From NCBI GenBank assembly GCA_037385045.1, contig JARRNJ010000033.1, positions 1 to 61,159 on the forward strand: DNA of 61,159 nt. The letters run 5' to 3'. The notes under the pieces are model-generated. The model ran no database searches. It worked only from the letters and a program-made list of their open reading frames with translations, and was not told the DNA's origin. Shown piece after piece: positions 8,510 through 17,804 of this stretch (position 1 is its first letter; each line of letters starts with the position of its first letter). Source of the stretch: JARRNJ01 sp037385045. Its GTDB lineage: Bacteria > Pseudomonadota > Gammaproteobacteria > JASBUN01. Made by a program: the position numbers and the translations under genes.

Positions 8510-10486
8510 TCAGCCGCCGTGCTGCAGCACCAGCGTGCCGGTGTCGTGGACCGTGCAGCGCCATTCCGGCGCCAGGTAAGCGGTCGCAACCGTTTCGGTG
8601 ATGAGGGCCGGGCCCTGAATCTCCTGGCCGGCGGCCAGCTTGTCGCGCGCGTAGGCCGGCACCGGCGCGGAAAATCCCGCCATGGGCACCGCCCGACCCG
8701 CGCCGGGGCCACCCGCCGCCAGCGGCGCCAGCTGCAGCGGCGGCATTGAGCCAGCCACCGATACCCGCACGTTGAGCAGTTCCACCGGGTCGTCGAGGCG
8801 GTGCCCATACCGGCGCTGATGCAGGGCGTGGAACGCCTCCTCGGCACGCCCCGGCGCGCCTTCCCATTCCACCTGCAGCGGGTAGGACTGACCCAGGTAA
8901 CGCAGGTCCAGGTGGCGCCGGCAGTGCAGCTCGTGCGGCGCCGCTCCCTCGGCCACCAGCTGCCCGCGCCCGCGCCGTTCGAGCTCCTCCAAATGGCGCT
9001 CCAGGTCCGCCAGGGGGAATCCGGCCAGCGGCGCGCCGACGGTGCGCGACAGGTGGCGGGCCCGCGGCGCCACCAGCATCCCCAGCGCCGACAGCACCCC
9101 GCCGTGCACCGGCACGATGGCCCGGGCCATGCCCAGGGCCTCGGCCAGCGCGCACACGTGCAGGCCGCCGGCGCCGCCGAAACACATGAGGGCGAATCCG
9201 CGCGGGTCCACCCCCCGCTGCACCGAGATCACCCGCAACGCCCGCGCCATGTGCTCGTTGGCCAGGTTCACAATACCCAGAGCAGCATCCGGCACCGAAA
9301 CGCCGAGCCGTTGCGCCACCGCCGCCACGGCCGTGCGCGCTGCCTCCACATCGAGCACCATGGCTCCGCCGAGGAAGGCATCGGCGCGCAGGCGCCCCAG
9401 CACCAGGTTGGCGTCGGTCACCGTCGCGCCGCTGCCGCCGCGCCCGTAACAGGCGGGTCCGGGGTCGGCACCGGCCGAGCGGGGCCCGACCTGCAGCAGG
9501 CCGCCTGCGTCCACGTACGCCAGGGAGCCGCCGCCGGCACCGATGGTATGCATGTCAACCATGGGTACCGCCACCGGGAATCCGCCCACCCGGCCCTCGC
9601 TGGTCAGGCGCACTTCGCCGTCGATCAGAGCGACGTCGGTAGAGGTGCCGCCCATGTCGAAAGTCAGCACCCTCTCCACGCCCACCGCGCCGGCGACGAA
9701 GCGCGCGCCCATGAGTCCGCCGGCGGGACCCGAGAGCAGCATGTGCACGGCCTGGCGGCCGGCTTCCGCCGCATCCATGGTGCCGCCGGAGCTCTGCATC
9801 ACCGCCGCCCGGGCCGGGGCAACGGCATCCGCCAGACGGCCCAGGTAACCCTGCACCAGCGGCCCGACCCAGGCGTTGAGCCAGGTGGCCACGCCGCGTT
9901 CGTATTCCCGGTATTCGGGCAATACGTCCGAGGAGCGCGATACGAACACGCCCGGCGGCACCGCCGCTTCGATCGCCTGCTCGTACTGCGGGTCGAGAAA
10001 GGAAAACAACAGGTTGATCGCCACTGCCTCGGGCGCCAGCCGCTGCAGCGCCGTGGCCAGGGCGGCCAGATCGGCATCGGTGAGCGGGTCGACCAGCGAC
10101 CCGTCGGCCCCCAGGCGCCCGCCGGTTTCCAGGCGCAGGTCCTCGGGCACCGGCACCGCCGCGGGGGGTGGCTGCAGGTTGTACAGCTCCGCCCGGGCCT
10201 GGCGCCCGATCGCCAGCAGGTCGCCGAGGCCGCGGTTGGTGATCAACGCGGTGCGCACGCCCCTGCCTTCCAGTACCGCGTTGGTGGCCACCGTCGAACC
10301 GTGCACCAGCCGCAGGCGGGAGAGGTCCACGCCCAGCTCGCGAATGCCCCGAAGAATCGCCCGTTCCGGTGCCTGTGGCGTCGAGAGCACTTTGTGCACC
10401 CGCACGCCTCCGGCCCCGAACAGGACGAAATCGGTGAAGGTCCCGCCGGTATCGATACCCAGCAGCATGAGACTGCCCCGCTCCAT
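8510..10486 (-). CDS. Hydantoinase/5-oxoprolinase family protein, HyuA-like
   Basis: 658 residues of the ATP-grasping hydantoinase A/oxoprolinase alpha family. The N terminus has the phosphate-binding GIDTGGTFTDFVLF; a second ATPase motif, LTFDMGGTSTDVALI, lies near residue 270; MVDMHTIGAGGGSLAY follows. Relatives open cyclic amides (5-oxoproline, N-methylhydantoin) using ATP, normally together with a HyuB subunit. No hyuB lies in the window on either side, so the substrate is unknown. Start could be ATG 10486 (AGGA five bases upstream) or ATG 10468. It diverges from the ABC exporter operon. Confidence 0.87.
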   Translation of the reverse strand: MERGSLMLLGIDTGGTFTDFVLFGAGGVRVHKVLSTPQAPERAILRGIRELGVDLSRLRLVHGSTVATNAVLEGRGVRTALITNRGLGDLLAIGRQARAELYNLQPPPAAVPVPEDLRLETGGRLGADGSLVDPLTDADLAALATALQRLAPEAVAINLLFSFLDPQYEQAIEAAVPPGVFVSRSSDVLPEYREYERGVATWLNAWVGPLVQGYLGRLADAVAPARAAVMQSSGGTMDAAEAGRQAVHMLLSGPAGGLMGARFVAGAVGVERVLTFDMGGTSTDVALIDGEVRLTSEGRVGGFPVAVPMVDMHTIGAGGGSLAYVDAGGLLQVGPRSAGADPGPACYGRGGSGATVTDANLVLGRLRADAFLGGAMVLDVEAARTAVAAVAQRLGVSVPDAALGIVNLANEHMARALRVISVQRGVDPRGFALMCFGGAGGLHVCALAEALGMARAIVPVHGGVLSALGMLVAPRARHLSRTVGAPLAGFPLADLERHLEELERRGRGQLVAEGAAPHELHCRRHLDLRYLGQSYPLQVEWEGAPGRAEEAFHALHQRRYGHRLDDPVELLNVRVSVAGSMPPLQLAPLAAGGPGAGRAVPMAGFSAPVPAYARDKLAAGQEIQGPALITETVATAYLAPEWRCTVHDTGTLVLQHGG

Positions 10487-10614
10487 ATGTTCCTGGCGCG
10501 CCGCGGCGCGGCCCGATCATGGCAAAAACCGGCGCCACCGGCCACCGGAATCCGCCGGCGGGCTGAGCCGCAGCATTTGGCAATCCGGCGCCCGAGACCC
10601 GATAATACGACGCC

Positions 10615-11580
10615 ATGAACCGCCAGCCGCTGATCCGCGCCGAGCACCTGTGCCGCAGTTACGGCGAGCGACAGGCGGTCGTCGACCTCAGTTTCGAATT
10701 GCACGCGGGCGAAATCGTCGGCTTTCTGGGCCTCAACGGCGCCGGCAAGTCCACCAGCATAGGTCTGCTCAGCGGCAACCTCAGCCCCGACGCCGGCCGC
10801 GTGCTGATCGACGGTCTCGACCTGGCCCGCGAGCCCCTGGCGGCCCGCCGCCGGCTCGGCTACCTGCCCGAACATCCGCCCCTGTACGGCGACCTGACCG
10901 TCGACGAGTACCTGGCCTACAACGCCCGCCTGCACGGGCTGGCGCGGGCGCAGGTGCGCGAAGCCGTTGGACGGGCGCGCCGGCGCTGCGGTCTGGAGCA
11001 CCACGGCCGGCACCTGGTCGGCACCCTCTCCAAAGGCTACCAGCAGCGGGCGGGTATCGCCCAGGCCATCGTTCACGGACCGCCGCTGCTGCTGCTGGAC
11101 GAGCCCACCACCGGCCTCGACCCGCTGCAGATCCGCGACATCCGCCAGTTGATCCTGGATCTCGGCCGCGATCACGGGGTGCTCCTGTCCAGCCATATCC
11201 TTCCGGAGGTGGAAGCCACCTGCAGCCGGGTGATGGTGCTGCATCACGGAAGGCTGGTGTTCTCCGACTCCATGGATCACCTCGAAACTGACAGCGGAGG
11301 ACAAATTCTGGTGTCACTGCGCCAGGCCCCGTCGACCCAGGCGCTGGCGGCGCTGCCGGGGGTGGTCAAAGTGGAATCCCTGGGCGATGGCCGCTTCGCC
11401 CTGGGGCACCGGACCGACGCACAAGAGCTGACCAGATGCCTGGTGCGCTCGGCGGTGGAACAGGGCTGGGAACTGGTGGAACTGGCGCCCCGGCGCAGCG
11501 GCCTGGAGCAGGTTTTCATCGAGCTGACCTGCAGCGACGACGCCGGCGCCCGCCCGAACGTGGAAGCGACCGGCACATGA
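10615..11580 (+). CDS. ABC transporter ATP-binding protein, Gld/Nos type
   Basis: 321 residues. Walker A GLNGAGKST, signature LSKGYQQR, Walker B LLLLDEP and the switch histidine in SSHILPEVE are all present, so it should hydrolyse ATP. The C-terminal ~90 residues are the extension typical of ABC-2 (GldA/CcmA-like) ATPases. It overlaps the permease gene by four bases (ATGA), and a GldG-like protein follows, forming a gldA-gldF-gldG-like operon. In most bacteria the substrate of this exporter is unknown; gliding need not be implied. Confidence 0.92.
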   Translation: MNRQPLIRAEHLCRSYGERQAVVDLSFELHAGEIVGFLGLNGAGKSTSIGLLSGNLSPDAGRVLIDGLDLAREPLAARRRLGYLPEHPPLYGDLTVDEYLAYNARLHGLARAQVREAVGRARRRCGLEHHGRHLVGTLSKGYQQRAGIAQAIVHGPPLLLLDEPTTGLDPLQIRDIRQLILDLGRDHGVLLSSHILPEVEATCSRVMVLHHGRLVFSDSMDHLETDSGGQILVSLRQAPSTQALAALPGVVKVESLGDGRFALGHRTDAQELTRCLVRSAVEQGWELVELAPRRSGLEQVFIELTCSDDAGARPNVEATGT

Positions 11581-12323
11581 TCGCCACCATCGCCTGGCGC
11601 GAACTGCGCAACCTGCTGATCAGCCCGCTGGGTTGGTCGGCGCTGGCGCTGGTGCAGCTGGTACAGGGCCTGATCTTCTACCGGCTGGTGCAGGCCTATC
11701 AGGCGGCGCCGGTGGTGGAGGGGGCCAACGCCGGCATCACTTACAATGTCGCCGCGCTGCTGTTGGGCAGCACCGGCTACGTGGCATTGCTGCTCGTCCC
11801 TGTGTTGACCATGCACCTGATCAGCGGCGAGCGCCGGCGCCGGACCCTGCCGCTGCTGATGACCGCGCCGGTGGCCGCGCGCCAGATCATACTGGGCAAA
11901 TATGCCGGCGTTGCCGCCTACCTGGCGCTGATGCTGGTCCTGGTGGCGCTGATGCCGGTATTCCTTCTCACCGGCACCAGCCTGGACCTGGGGCTTCTGC
12001 TGTCAGCCTGGGTCGGCACCCTGCTGCTGCTGTGGACCTACGCCGCCCTCGGCCTGCTCATGTCGGCGTTGGCTCCCCGCCCGGCGGCGGCGGCGGTGAG
12101 CGCCATCGCCGTGCTGCTGCTGTGGTGGCTGTTGCAGATGCTGGCGGCCACCGGCATCGCACCCCTGGACCGCCTGCTCGCCTATGTCTCCCTGTTCGCC
12201 CATTACGAGCCCATGCTCCGCGGCACGGTGGACAGCGGCGACCTCGCCTACTTCGCGATTCTGATCGGCGTGCTGCTGGGGCTGAGCATCGTGCGGCTGG
12301 ACCATCTACGGACCCGCAGCTGA
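11577..12323 (+). CDS. ABC-2 family transporter permease, GldF-like
   Basis: 248 residues with six predicted membrane helices. The start MIATIAWRELRNLLISPLGW and the cytoplasmic loop SGERRRRTLPLLMTAPV are typical of ABC-2 permeases of the GldF/NosY type. ATG overlaps the ATPase stop as ATGA, so translation is coupled. It should form the membrane channel of the exporter with the upstream ATPase. Confidence 0.9.
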   Translation: MIATIAWRELRNLLISPLGWSALALVQLVQGLIFYRLVQAYQAAPVVEGANAGITYNVAALLLGSTGYVALLLVPVLTMHLISGERRRRTLPLLMTAPVAARQIILGKYAGVAAYLALMLVLVALMPVFLLTGTSLDLGLLLSAWVGTLLLLWTYAALGLLMSALAPRPAAAAVSAIAVLLLWWLLQMLAATGIAPLDRLLAYVSLFAHYEPMLRGTVDSGDLAYFAILIGVLLGLSIVRLDHLRTRS

Positions 12324-12332
12324 ACGCCGCCC

Positions 12333-13691
12333 ATGCCCGCTCACCGCCGCAAACTTCCCCACCTCTCCTGGCGTCACTGGCTGGCGTCGCTGGCGCTGGT
12401 TGTTGCGGCCGTGGCACTGGCGTGGCTCAGCCAGCGTTACCACTATTCCTGGGACTGGACCTCGTCAGCCCGCAACAGCCTGACGCGGGACAGCCAGCGG
12501 TTGCTCGCTGATCTGCGCGGCCCGGTGAGCGCCACCGCCTTCATTGCCGACGATCCCAAGCTGCACCGGCCCATCCGCGCCCTGATCCAGCGCTACCAGC
12601 GCTACAAGCCGGACCTGACACTGCGTTTTGTCGATCCCAAGACCCACCCGGACCAGGCCCGGGCCCTGAACATCCCTCCCGGCGGCGCCCTGGTGCTCGG
12701 TTACAAGGGGCGCCGCGAAACCCTGCAGGTGCTGAACGAGCAGAGCCTCACCAACGCCCTGCTGCGTCTGTCCGGCAACCCCGACCGCTGGATCGTGTTC
12801 ACCGAGGGGCACGGTGAACGCAGCCCCCTGGGCCACGCCAACTATGACTTCAGCCTGTTCGCCAAGGAACTCAAACAGCGCGGCCTGCACACCCAGAACC
12901 TGGACCTGGGCCGCACCGGCGTCATCCCCGACAACACGTCGGTGCTGGTGATCGCCGCTCCGCAACAACCGTTCAGCGCCGCCGAAGTCAAATTACTGCA
13001 CCGCTATGTGGCGCGCGGCGGCGATCTGCTGTGGCTGGCGGAGCCCGGCGCGCACGCCGGGCTGGCGCCACTGGCCCGGCAACTGGGCATCCGGTTTCTG
13101 CCGGGGGTGGTGCTGAGCGCCCGCAGCCGGCTGCTAGGGGTGCGCAATCCGGCGTTCATTGTCATCGACCACTATCCCCTGGACTTCCCGGCCACCCGCG
13201 GGCTGGTCCAGCGCAGCCTGCTGCCGGTGGCCGTGGGTCTTGCTCCTGACCCAGACAGCGGCTGGAAGGCCACGGCGTTTCTGCGTTCCAGCGACCGCAG
13301 CTGGTCCGAGGCCGGCGACCTCAACAAACCGCCGATCCGCTTTGACCCCGGCACCGCCGACCGTCGCGGCCCCATCGATCTGGCGCTGGGACTGGTGCGC
13401 TCCACCGGGCAGGAGCAACAGCGGGTCGTCGTCGCCGGTGACAGTGATTTCCTTTCCAACACCTACCTCAACAACGGCGCCAACCTGCAGCTGGGCCTCA
13501 ACATGATCCACTGGCTCAGCCACGACGACCGGTTCATGGCCATCAAACCGTGGGCGGCGGGGGATCTGCACCTGCGCCTGTCCGACGCCTCGGCGGCCAT
13601 GATCGCCTTCGGCTTCCCGTTCGTGGTGCCCGCGTTGCTGGTTGGCGCCGGATGGGTCGTTCGCCAGCGCCGCCGGCGACGCTCACGGTAG
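12333..13691 (+). CDS. GldG-family ABC transporter auxiliary protein
   Basis: 452 residues with one hydrophobic helix near the N terminus (about residues 15-32) and one at the C terminus (about 422-445). The large domain between them matches the ABC_transp_aux/GldG family (FTEGHGERSPLG and VLVIAAPQQPFSAAEV are the recognisable blocks). The domain is predicted to be periplasmic. It starts nine bases after the permease stop and is the third gene of the exporter operon; mutM follows 38 bases later. Confidence 0.87.
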   Translation: MPAHRRKLPHLSWRHWLASLALVVAAVALAWLSQRYHYSWDWTSSARNSLTRDSQRLLADLRGPVSATAFIADDPKLHRPIRALIQRYQRYKPDLTLRFVDPKTHPDQARALNIPPGGALVLGYKGRRETLQVLNEQSLTNALLRLSGNPDRWIVFTEGHGERSPLGHANYDFSLFAKELKQRGLHTQNLDLGRTGVIPDNTSVLVIAAPQQPFSAAEVKLLHRYVARGGDLLWLAEPGAHAGLAPLARQLGIRFLPGVVLSARSRLLGVRNPAFIVIDHYPLDFPATRGLVQRSLLPVAVGLAPDPDSGWKATAFLRSSDRSWSEAGDLNKPPIRFDPGTADRRGPIDLALGLVRSTGQEQQRVVVAGDSDFLSNTYLNNGANLQLGLNMIHWLSHDDRFMAIKPWAAGDLHLRLSDASAAMIAFGFPFVVPALLVGAGWVVRQRRRRRSR

Positions 13692-13729
13692 GGGCAACCG
13701 GCCCGCGATCATTCCGGTACAATCCGCCG

Positions 13730-14548
13730 ATGCCCGAGCTGCCTGAAGTCGAGACCACCCTCCGTGGCATCGCCCCCTACGTCACCGGACGGCGGATCGG
13801 CGCCGTGGTGGTGCGCGAGCCGCGCCTGCGCTGGCCGGTGCCGAAAGACCTGGCGCGCAGCTGCCGGGGCCAAGTGGTCGAGTCGGTCAGCCGGCGCGGC
13901 AAATACCTGCTGTTCCGCACAGCGGCCGGCACCCTGATCGTGCACTTGGGCATGTCCGGCAGCCTGCGCCTGGTCGACGCCGGCACGCCGCCCGGTCCCC
14001 ACGACCACGCGGATATCGCCTTGGAGGGTGGCCGCGCACTGCGCCTGCGCGATCCGCGCCGTTTCGGCGCCGTGCTTTGGACCGTGGAGGATCCGTTGCG
14101 CCACCCGCTGCTGCGCAACCTGGGCCCCGAACCCCTGGATGATGCGGCCTTCACCGGCGACTACCTTTATCAACGCTCCCGCGGCCGCCGCCAGGCGGTG
14201 AAAACCTTCATCATGGACAGCCGGATAGTGGTGGGGGTGGGGAACATCTATGCCAACGAGGCCCTGTTCAGCGCCGGCATCCGGCCCACCACCGCCGCCG
14301 GACGCATCGGCCGGACACGCTGCCGGCGCCTGGCCGAAGCCATCGCCCGGGTGCTGCGCGACGCCATCGCGGCGGGCGGCACCACCCTGCGCGATTTCAT
14401 CAACGGCGACGGCAAACCCGGCTATTTCGCCCGGCGCCTGCAGGTGTACGGCCGTGCCGGCGAAGCCTGCCGGGCCTGCGGCCACACCATCCGGTCGTCC
14501 CGCCTGGGCCAGCGCTCGACGTTCTATTGCCCCCACTGCCAGCGGTAG
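13730..14548 (+). CDS. mutM: Formamidopyrimidine-DNA glycosylase (Fpg)
   Basis: 272 residues. The mature N terminus PELPEVETTLRG supplies the catalytic proline and glutamate; the conserved lysine lies in RRGKYLLF; the lesion-recognition and helix-two-turn-helix region includes MDSRIVVGVGNIYANEALF; the C-terminal zinc finger is CRACG-16 residues-CPHC. It removes 8-oxoguanine and formamidopyrimidines and cleaves the strand. The start at 13730 is fixed because the proline must follow Met. It lies between the exporter operon and the S24-like gene. Confidence 0.97.
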   Translation: MPELPEVETTLRGIAPYVTGRRIGAVVVREPRLRWPVPKDLARSCRGQVVESVSRRGKYLLFRTAAGTLIVHLGMSGSLRLVDAGTPPGPHDHADIALEGGRALRLRDPRRFGAVLWTVEDPLRHPLLRNLGPEPLDDAAFTGDYLYQRSRGRRQAVKTFIMDSRIVVGVGNIYANEALFSAGIRPTTAAGRIGRTRCRRLAEAIARVLRDAIAAGGTTLRDFINGDGKPGYFARRLQVYGRAGEACRACGHTIRSSRLGQRSTFYCPHCQR

Positions 14549-14672
14549 AAATGGGCGCGTTTACATGGGGTTAAGCGGTGGGCAGCCACCAGTATGACGT
14601 AGTATCATAGGGTTCAGATGCGATCCCGGATCGAGGCGGGATCGGCATAGCCACGAGCCCGTGAGGTGCAGC

Positions 14673-15056
14673 ATGAGTGAACTGGAAGGCGGCGGGTGCT
14701 CCGCCAAATCGCCCTTTGCGTTGCAGGTGCTGGGGGACAGCATGGAACCCGAGTTCCGCGACGGGGCAGTGATCATCGTCGACCCCAACGTCCCCGAGTT
14801 CGACGGCGCCTACGTGGTCTGCGACCACAACGGCGAAACCACCCTGCGCCAGTTCACCATCCGCGGCGGCCGGCGCATGCTGGTGGCCCTCAACGAGCGT
14901 TACCCGGCCGAGGAGATCAATCAAAGTTACCTGTTGCGCGGCGTGGTCACCCAGCAGGCCCGCAACCGGCGCCTGGGCCTGAAACGCGCCAAGCACTACG
15001 AGCCCCAGCCGCCCGCTTCGGCGACCGTAACCCTGAACGCCCGCTCCCTGATCTGA
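14673..15056 (+). CDS. Stand-alone S24/LexA-fold protein, probably not self-cleaving
   Basis: 127 residues containing only the C-terminal domain fold of LexA/CI-type proteins. The serine motif GDSMEPEFRDG (Ser23), VIIVDPN, DGAYVV, TLRQF and ALNERYP are all recognisable. There is no helix-turn-helix. The general-base lysine expected about 37 residues after the serine is replaced (Arg59-Gln60), so autoproteolysis is unlikely. GAGGT lies six bases before the ATG. A 7-base inverted repeat (14621-14627 with 14638-14644) lies in the leader. The function is unknown; it could bind a partner protein or be a scaffold. Confidence 0.8.
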   Translation: MSELEGGGCSAKSPFALQVLGDSMEPEFRDGAVIIVDPNVPEFDGAYVVCDHNGETTLRQFTIRGGRRMLVALNERYPAEEINQSYLLRGVVTQQARNRRLGLKRAKHYEPQPPASATVTLNARSLI

Positions 15057-15069
15057 GCGCGCCCCGGCA

Positions 15070-16776
15070 TCAGCGCCGATCCGCGGCCGCCGGCACGCGC
15101 TCCACCCGCGCCTGCCCGACCCCGCGGGGATCGCTGGCCGCCTCCACCCGGTGGTGCTGCCGATCCCAGAACACCACCTGCATGTTGCCGTAGGTGGAGT
15201 GCAGGGGTTTCAAGGTATAGCCCATACGCTGAAGACCCAGCCGTTCCTCGGCGCTCAGTGCGCCAGGCTCGAACTGCACCACGTCGGGCAGGTACTGGTG
15301 GTGAAAGCGTTTGAGATCCACCATGGCCTGGGCGCCGCCGCCGCGCTCGAACTCCAGCAGTCCCAACAGCACCATGGTGATGATGCGGCTGCCGCCGGGG
15401 GTGCCGAAAATCACCACCCCGCGTTTGCCCTCCGCCATGGTGGGCGTCATGCTCGACAGCGGCCGTTTGCCCGGGGCGATGGCATTGGCCTGGGCGCCCA
15501 CCAGGCCATAGACATTCGGTACCCCGGGCTTGCTGGAAAAATCGTCCATTTCGTCGTTGAGCAACACCCCGGTACCCGGCGCCACGAAACCGGAGCCGAA
15601 CGGGTAGTTTACGCTGAGCGTAGCCGCCACGCGGTTGCCCTGCTGGTCGATGATGGAAAAATGAGTGGTGTGGCGGCCGGTGAGCTTCTCCCCGGCGACA
15701 CCGGGCAGCGCCGCACTGGGGGTCGCCCGGTCCAGGCGGATCGAGGCCCGCAGGCCGGCCGCATACATTGGATCCGTCAGCATCGCCACCGGATTGTGGA
15801 CGTAGTCGGGATCGCCCAGGTATTCCGCCCGGTCCCGGTAAGCCCGGCGCATGGCCTCGATAATAAGATGCTTGCGGGTCACCGCATCCACCGACTGCAG
15901 GTCGTAGCCGGAGAGGATATTGAGCATCTCCATGAGCACAATACCGCCGGAGGACGGCGGCGCGGCGCTGGTGATTCGCAGGTCCCGGTAGCGCCCGTGA
16001 ATCGGCTCGCGCTCCACCACCCGGTAGTCGCGCAGATCCTTCAGGCTCCAGATGCCCCCCGCCTGGCGTGCGCCGTCGACCAGCGCCCGGGCCACCGGGC
16101 CGCGGTAGAAACCGTCGGCACCGTGACGGGCCAGCCGCTCCAGCGTTGCCGCCAACCGGGGCTGGCGGACCACGTAGCCCACCGCCGGCACCTGGCCGTG
16201 GTCGAGAAACTGCGCCGCGGCCGCCGCTGACGCCCGCAGCACCTTGAGCCGGAAGCGGGCCAGGCGGCGGTAGTGTTCGTCGACCGGAAAACCGTCACGG
16301 GCCGCGCGGATCGCCGGCGCCAGGGACACCGACAGGGGCAGACGGCCGTATTTTTCCGCCATGTGCACCAGCGCCGCCGGCTCGCCGGGAATGCCGGCCG
16401 CCAGGGGGCCGTTGATGGAACGGTCCGGAACCACGTTGCCGTGGCGATCCTGGTACATGGTGCGGCTGGCGGCGCCGGGAGCGCGCTCACGGCCGTCGAT
16501 CATCACCTCGCGACCGTCCGCGGCCCGATGCAGCAGCCAGAATCCGCCGCCGCCGAGGCCCGAGCTGTAAGGTTCCACCACCGCCAGGGTTGCGCTCACG
16601 GCCACGGCGGCATCGAAGGCATTGCCGCCCTCTCGCAGCACCTTCATTCCGGCCTGGGTCGCGATCGGGTGGGCGCTGGCCACCGCCGCGGCCGGGGGCA
16701 ACGATCGCGCCGCGGCGACGCCCATCCACAACAGGGCCGCCAGGGTCGCCGTTATCCACCCGCTCTTTATCGTCAT
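15070..16776 (-). CDS. ggt: Gamma-glutamyltranspeptidase, exported
   Basis: 568 residues with a signal peptide (MTIKSGWITATLAALLWMGV, cleavage near AAARS). The precursor self-cleaves before the nucleophilic threonine (about Thr370 in RHTTHFSIID) to give large and small subunits. Gly-rich blocks YSSGLGGGGFWLLH, PPSSGG and PLSSMTPT of the family are present. It hydrolyses or transfers the gamma-glutamyl group of glutathione in the periplasm. The start at 16776 is supported by GGAG eight bases upstream and by the signal peptide. It is convergent with the S24-like gene, with 13 bases between stops. Confidence 0.95.
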   Translation of the reverse strand: MTIKSGWITATLAALLWMGVAAARSLPPAAAVASAHPIATQAGMKVLREGGNAFDAAVAVSATLAVVEPYSSGLGGGGFWLLHRAADGREVMIDGRERAPGAASRTMYQDRHGNVVPDRSINGPLAAGIPGEPAALVHMAEKYGRLPLSVSLAPAIRAARDGFPVDEHYRRLARFRLKVLRASAAAAAQFLDHGQVPAVGYVVRQPRLAATLERLARHGADGFYRGPVARALVDGARQAGGIWSLKDLRDYRVVEREPIHGRYRDLRITSAAPPSSGGIVLMEMLNILSGYDLQSVDAVTRKHLIIEAMRRAYRDRAEYLGDPDYVHNPVAMLTDPMYAAGLRASIRLDRATPSAALPGVAGEKLTGRHTTHFSIIDQQGNRVAATLSVNYPFGSGFVAPGTGVLLNDEMDDFSSKPGVPNVYGLVGAQANAIAPGKRPLSSMTPTMAEGKRGVVIFGTPGGSRIITMVLLGLLEFERGGGAQAMVDLKRFHHQYLPDVVQFEPGALSAEERLGLQRMGYTLKPLHSTYGNMQVVFWDRQHHRVEAASDPRGVGQARVERVPAAADRR

Positions 16777-16838
16777 CGGGCTTCTCCAGTGTTGTGGCAC
16801 CGTCCCACCCCTATAGTGCGCCGCGGGCCCGGGCACAA

Positions 16839-16866
16839 GAAAAAAGCCCCTCGCGGGGCTTTTCTC
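16839..16866 (-). terminator. Intrinsic terminator downstream of the ferredoxin gene
   Basis: On the minus strand, AGCCCC-GCGA-GGGGCT is followed by six T residues, 24 bases after the ferredoxin stop. It isolates the ferredoxin gene from ggt. Confidence 0.85.
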
Positions 16867-16889
16867 GGCAGCCGGCAGTGAGGCGGCGG

Positions 16890-17141
16890 CTAAGCCGTTT
16901 CCTGCAGCTTCTTGTACTTCGCCATGAGCTGCTCCTGGGTTTCCTCGTGATCGGGATTGGGCAGGATGCAGTCCACCGGACAGACTTCGATGCACTGGGG
17001 GGTGTCGTAATGGCCGACGCATTCGGTGCAAAGGTTGGCGTCGATCACGTATACCTCATCGCCCTGGGAAATGGCCTCGTTCGGGCATTCGGGTTCGCAC
17101 ACGTCGCAGTTAATACATTCGTCTGTGATCATCAGTGCCAT
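16890..17141 (-). CDS. 2[4Fe-4S] ferredoxin, YfhL family
   Basis: 83 residues. Two cluster motifs are present: CINCDVCEPECP, and CTECVGHYDTPQC followed by IEVCPVDC. The six-residue insert between the second and third cysteines of the second motif is typical of the YfhL/Allochromatium-type ferredoxins, which have very low potentials. A C-terminal helix (EETQEQLMAKYKKLQE) follows. The physiological partner is not known. It is commonly next to coaD in gammaproteobacteria, as here. Confidence 0.95.
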   Translation of the reverse strand: MALMITDECINCDVCEPECPNEAISQGDEVYVIDANLCTECVGHYDTPQCIEVCPVDCILPNPDHEETQEQLMAKYKKLQETA

Positions 17142-17189
17142 GGTTCGCTCCCAAGCGTTGGTCCGCCGAAGGCGTTAAACACGGCTATA

Positions 17190-17675
17190 TTAGCGCATCC
17201 TGTTGCTCAATGCAGCACCAACCCGCGGGTGTACGAACGGCGACACGTCGCCTCCCAGGGCGGCAATTTCCCGCACCAGACTCGAGGAAATATAGGCGTA
17301 TTGCTCCGCCGGCGTGAGAAACATGGTTTCCACCTGCGGCGCCAGGCGCCGGTTCATGCTGGCCAGCTGGAACTCGTATTCGAAATCCGATACCGCGCGC
17401 AACCCGCGCAGAATCACCTGCGCACCCTGGTCGCTGACGAACTCCACCAGCAGCGAACCGAAGCTGCGCACTTCGACGTTATCCAGTGCGGCTGCGACCG
17501 TGGTCACCAGCTCGACGCGCTCCTCCAGGGAGAAAATGGGCTGCTTGTGCGGGTTGGCCGACACGGCGACGATCACCCGATCGAACAACCGCGCGGCGCG
17601 CTGAATCAGGTCGGTATGGCCGTTGGTGACGGGATCAAAGGTCCCGGGGTATACCGCGGTGATGGAATTGCTCAT
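17190..17675 (-). CDS. coaD: Phosphopantetheine adenylyltransferase
   Basis: 161 residues of the nucleotidyltransferase fold: (T)FDPVTNGH with the catalytic histidine, LRGLRAVSDFEYE, and ISSSLVREIA. It adenylates 4'-phosphopantetheine in the penultimate step of coenzyme A synthesis, two steps after CoaBC, which is also in this window. Full length compared with E. coli CoaD (159 residues). Confidence 0.97.
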   Translation of the reverse strand: MSNSITAVYPGTFDPVTNGHTDLIQRAARLFDRVIVAVSANPHKQPIFSLEERVELVTTVAAALDNVEVRSFGSLLVEFVSDQGAQVILRGLRAVSDFEYEFQLASMNRRLAPQVETMFLTPAEQYAYISSSLVREIAALGGDVSPFVHPRVGAALSNRMR

Positions 17676-17804
17676 GGCGTCCCCTGTTCATCAACCGGAT
17701 CGCGCGCCCGACCCGGCGTCGCTGCCGCGGGTGCTGCGCCACCCATGACAGTCTGCGCCCGGGACAGCCGGCAATCAAATTTCCCGTTCACACGCCGGCG
17801 TTGG

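Noticed and set aside
10615..13691. Gliding motility machinery
   Set aside because: The three genes resemble gldA-gldF-gldG, but these occur widely in non-gliding bacteria and no other gliding genes are present.
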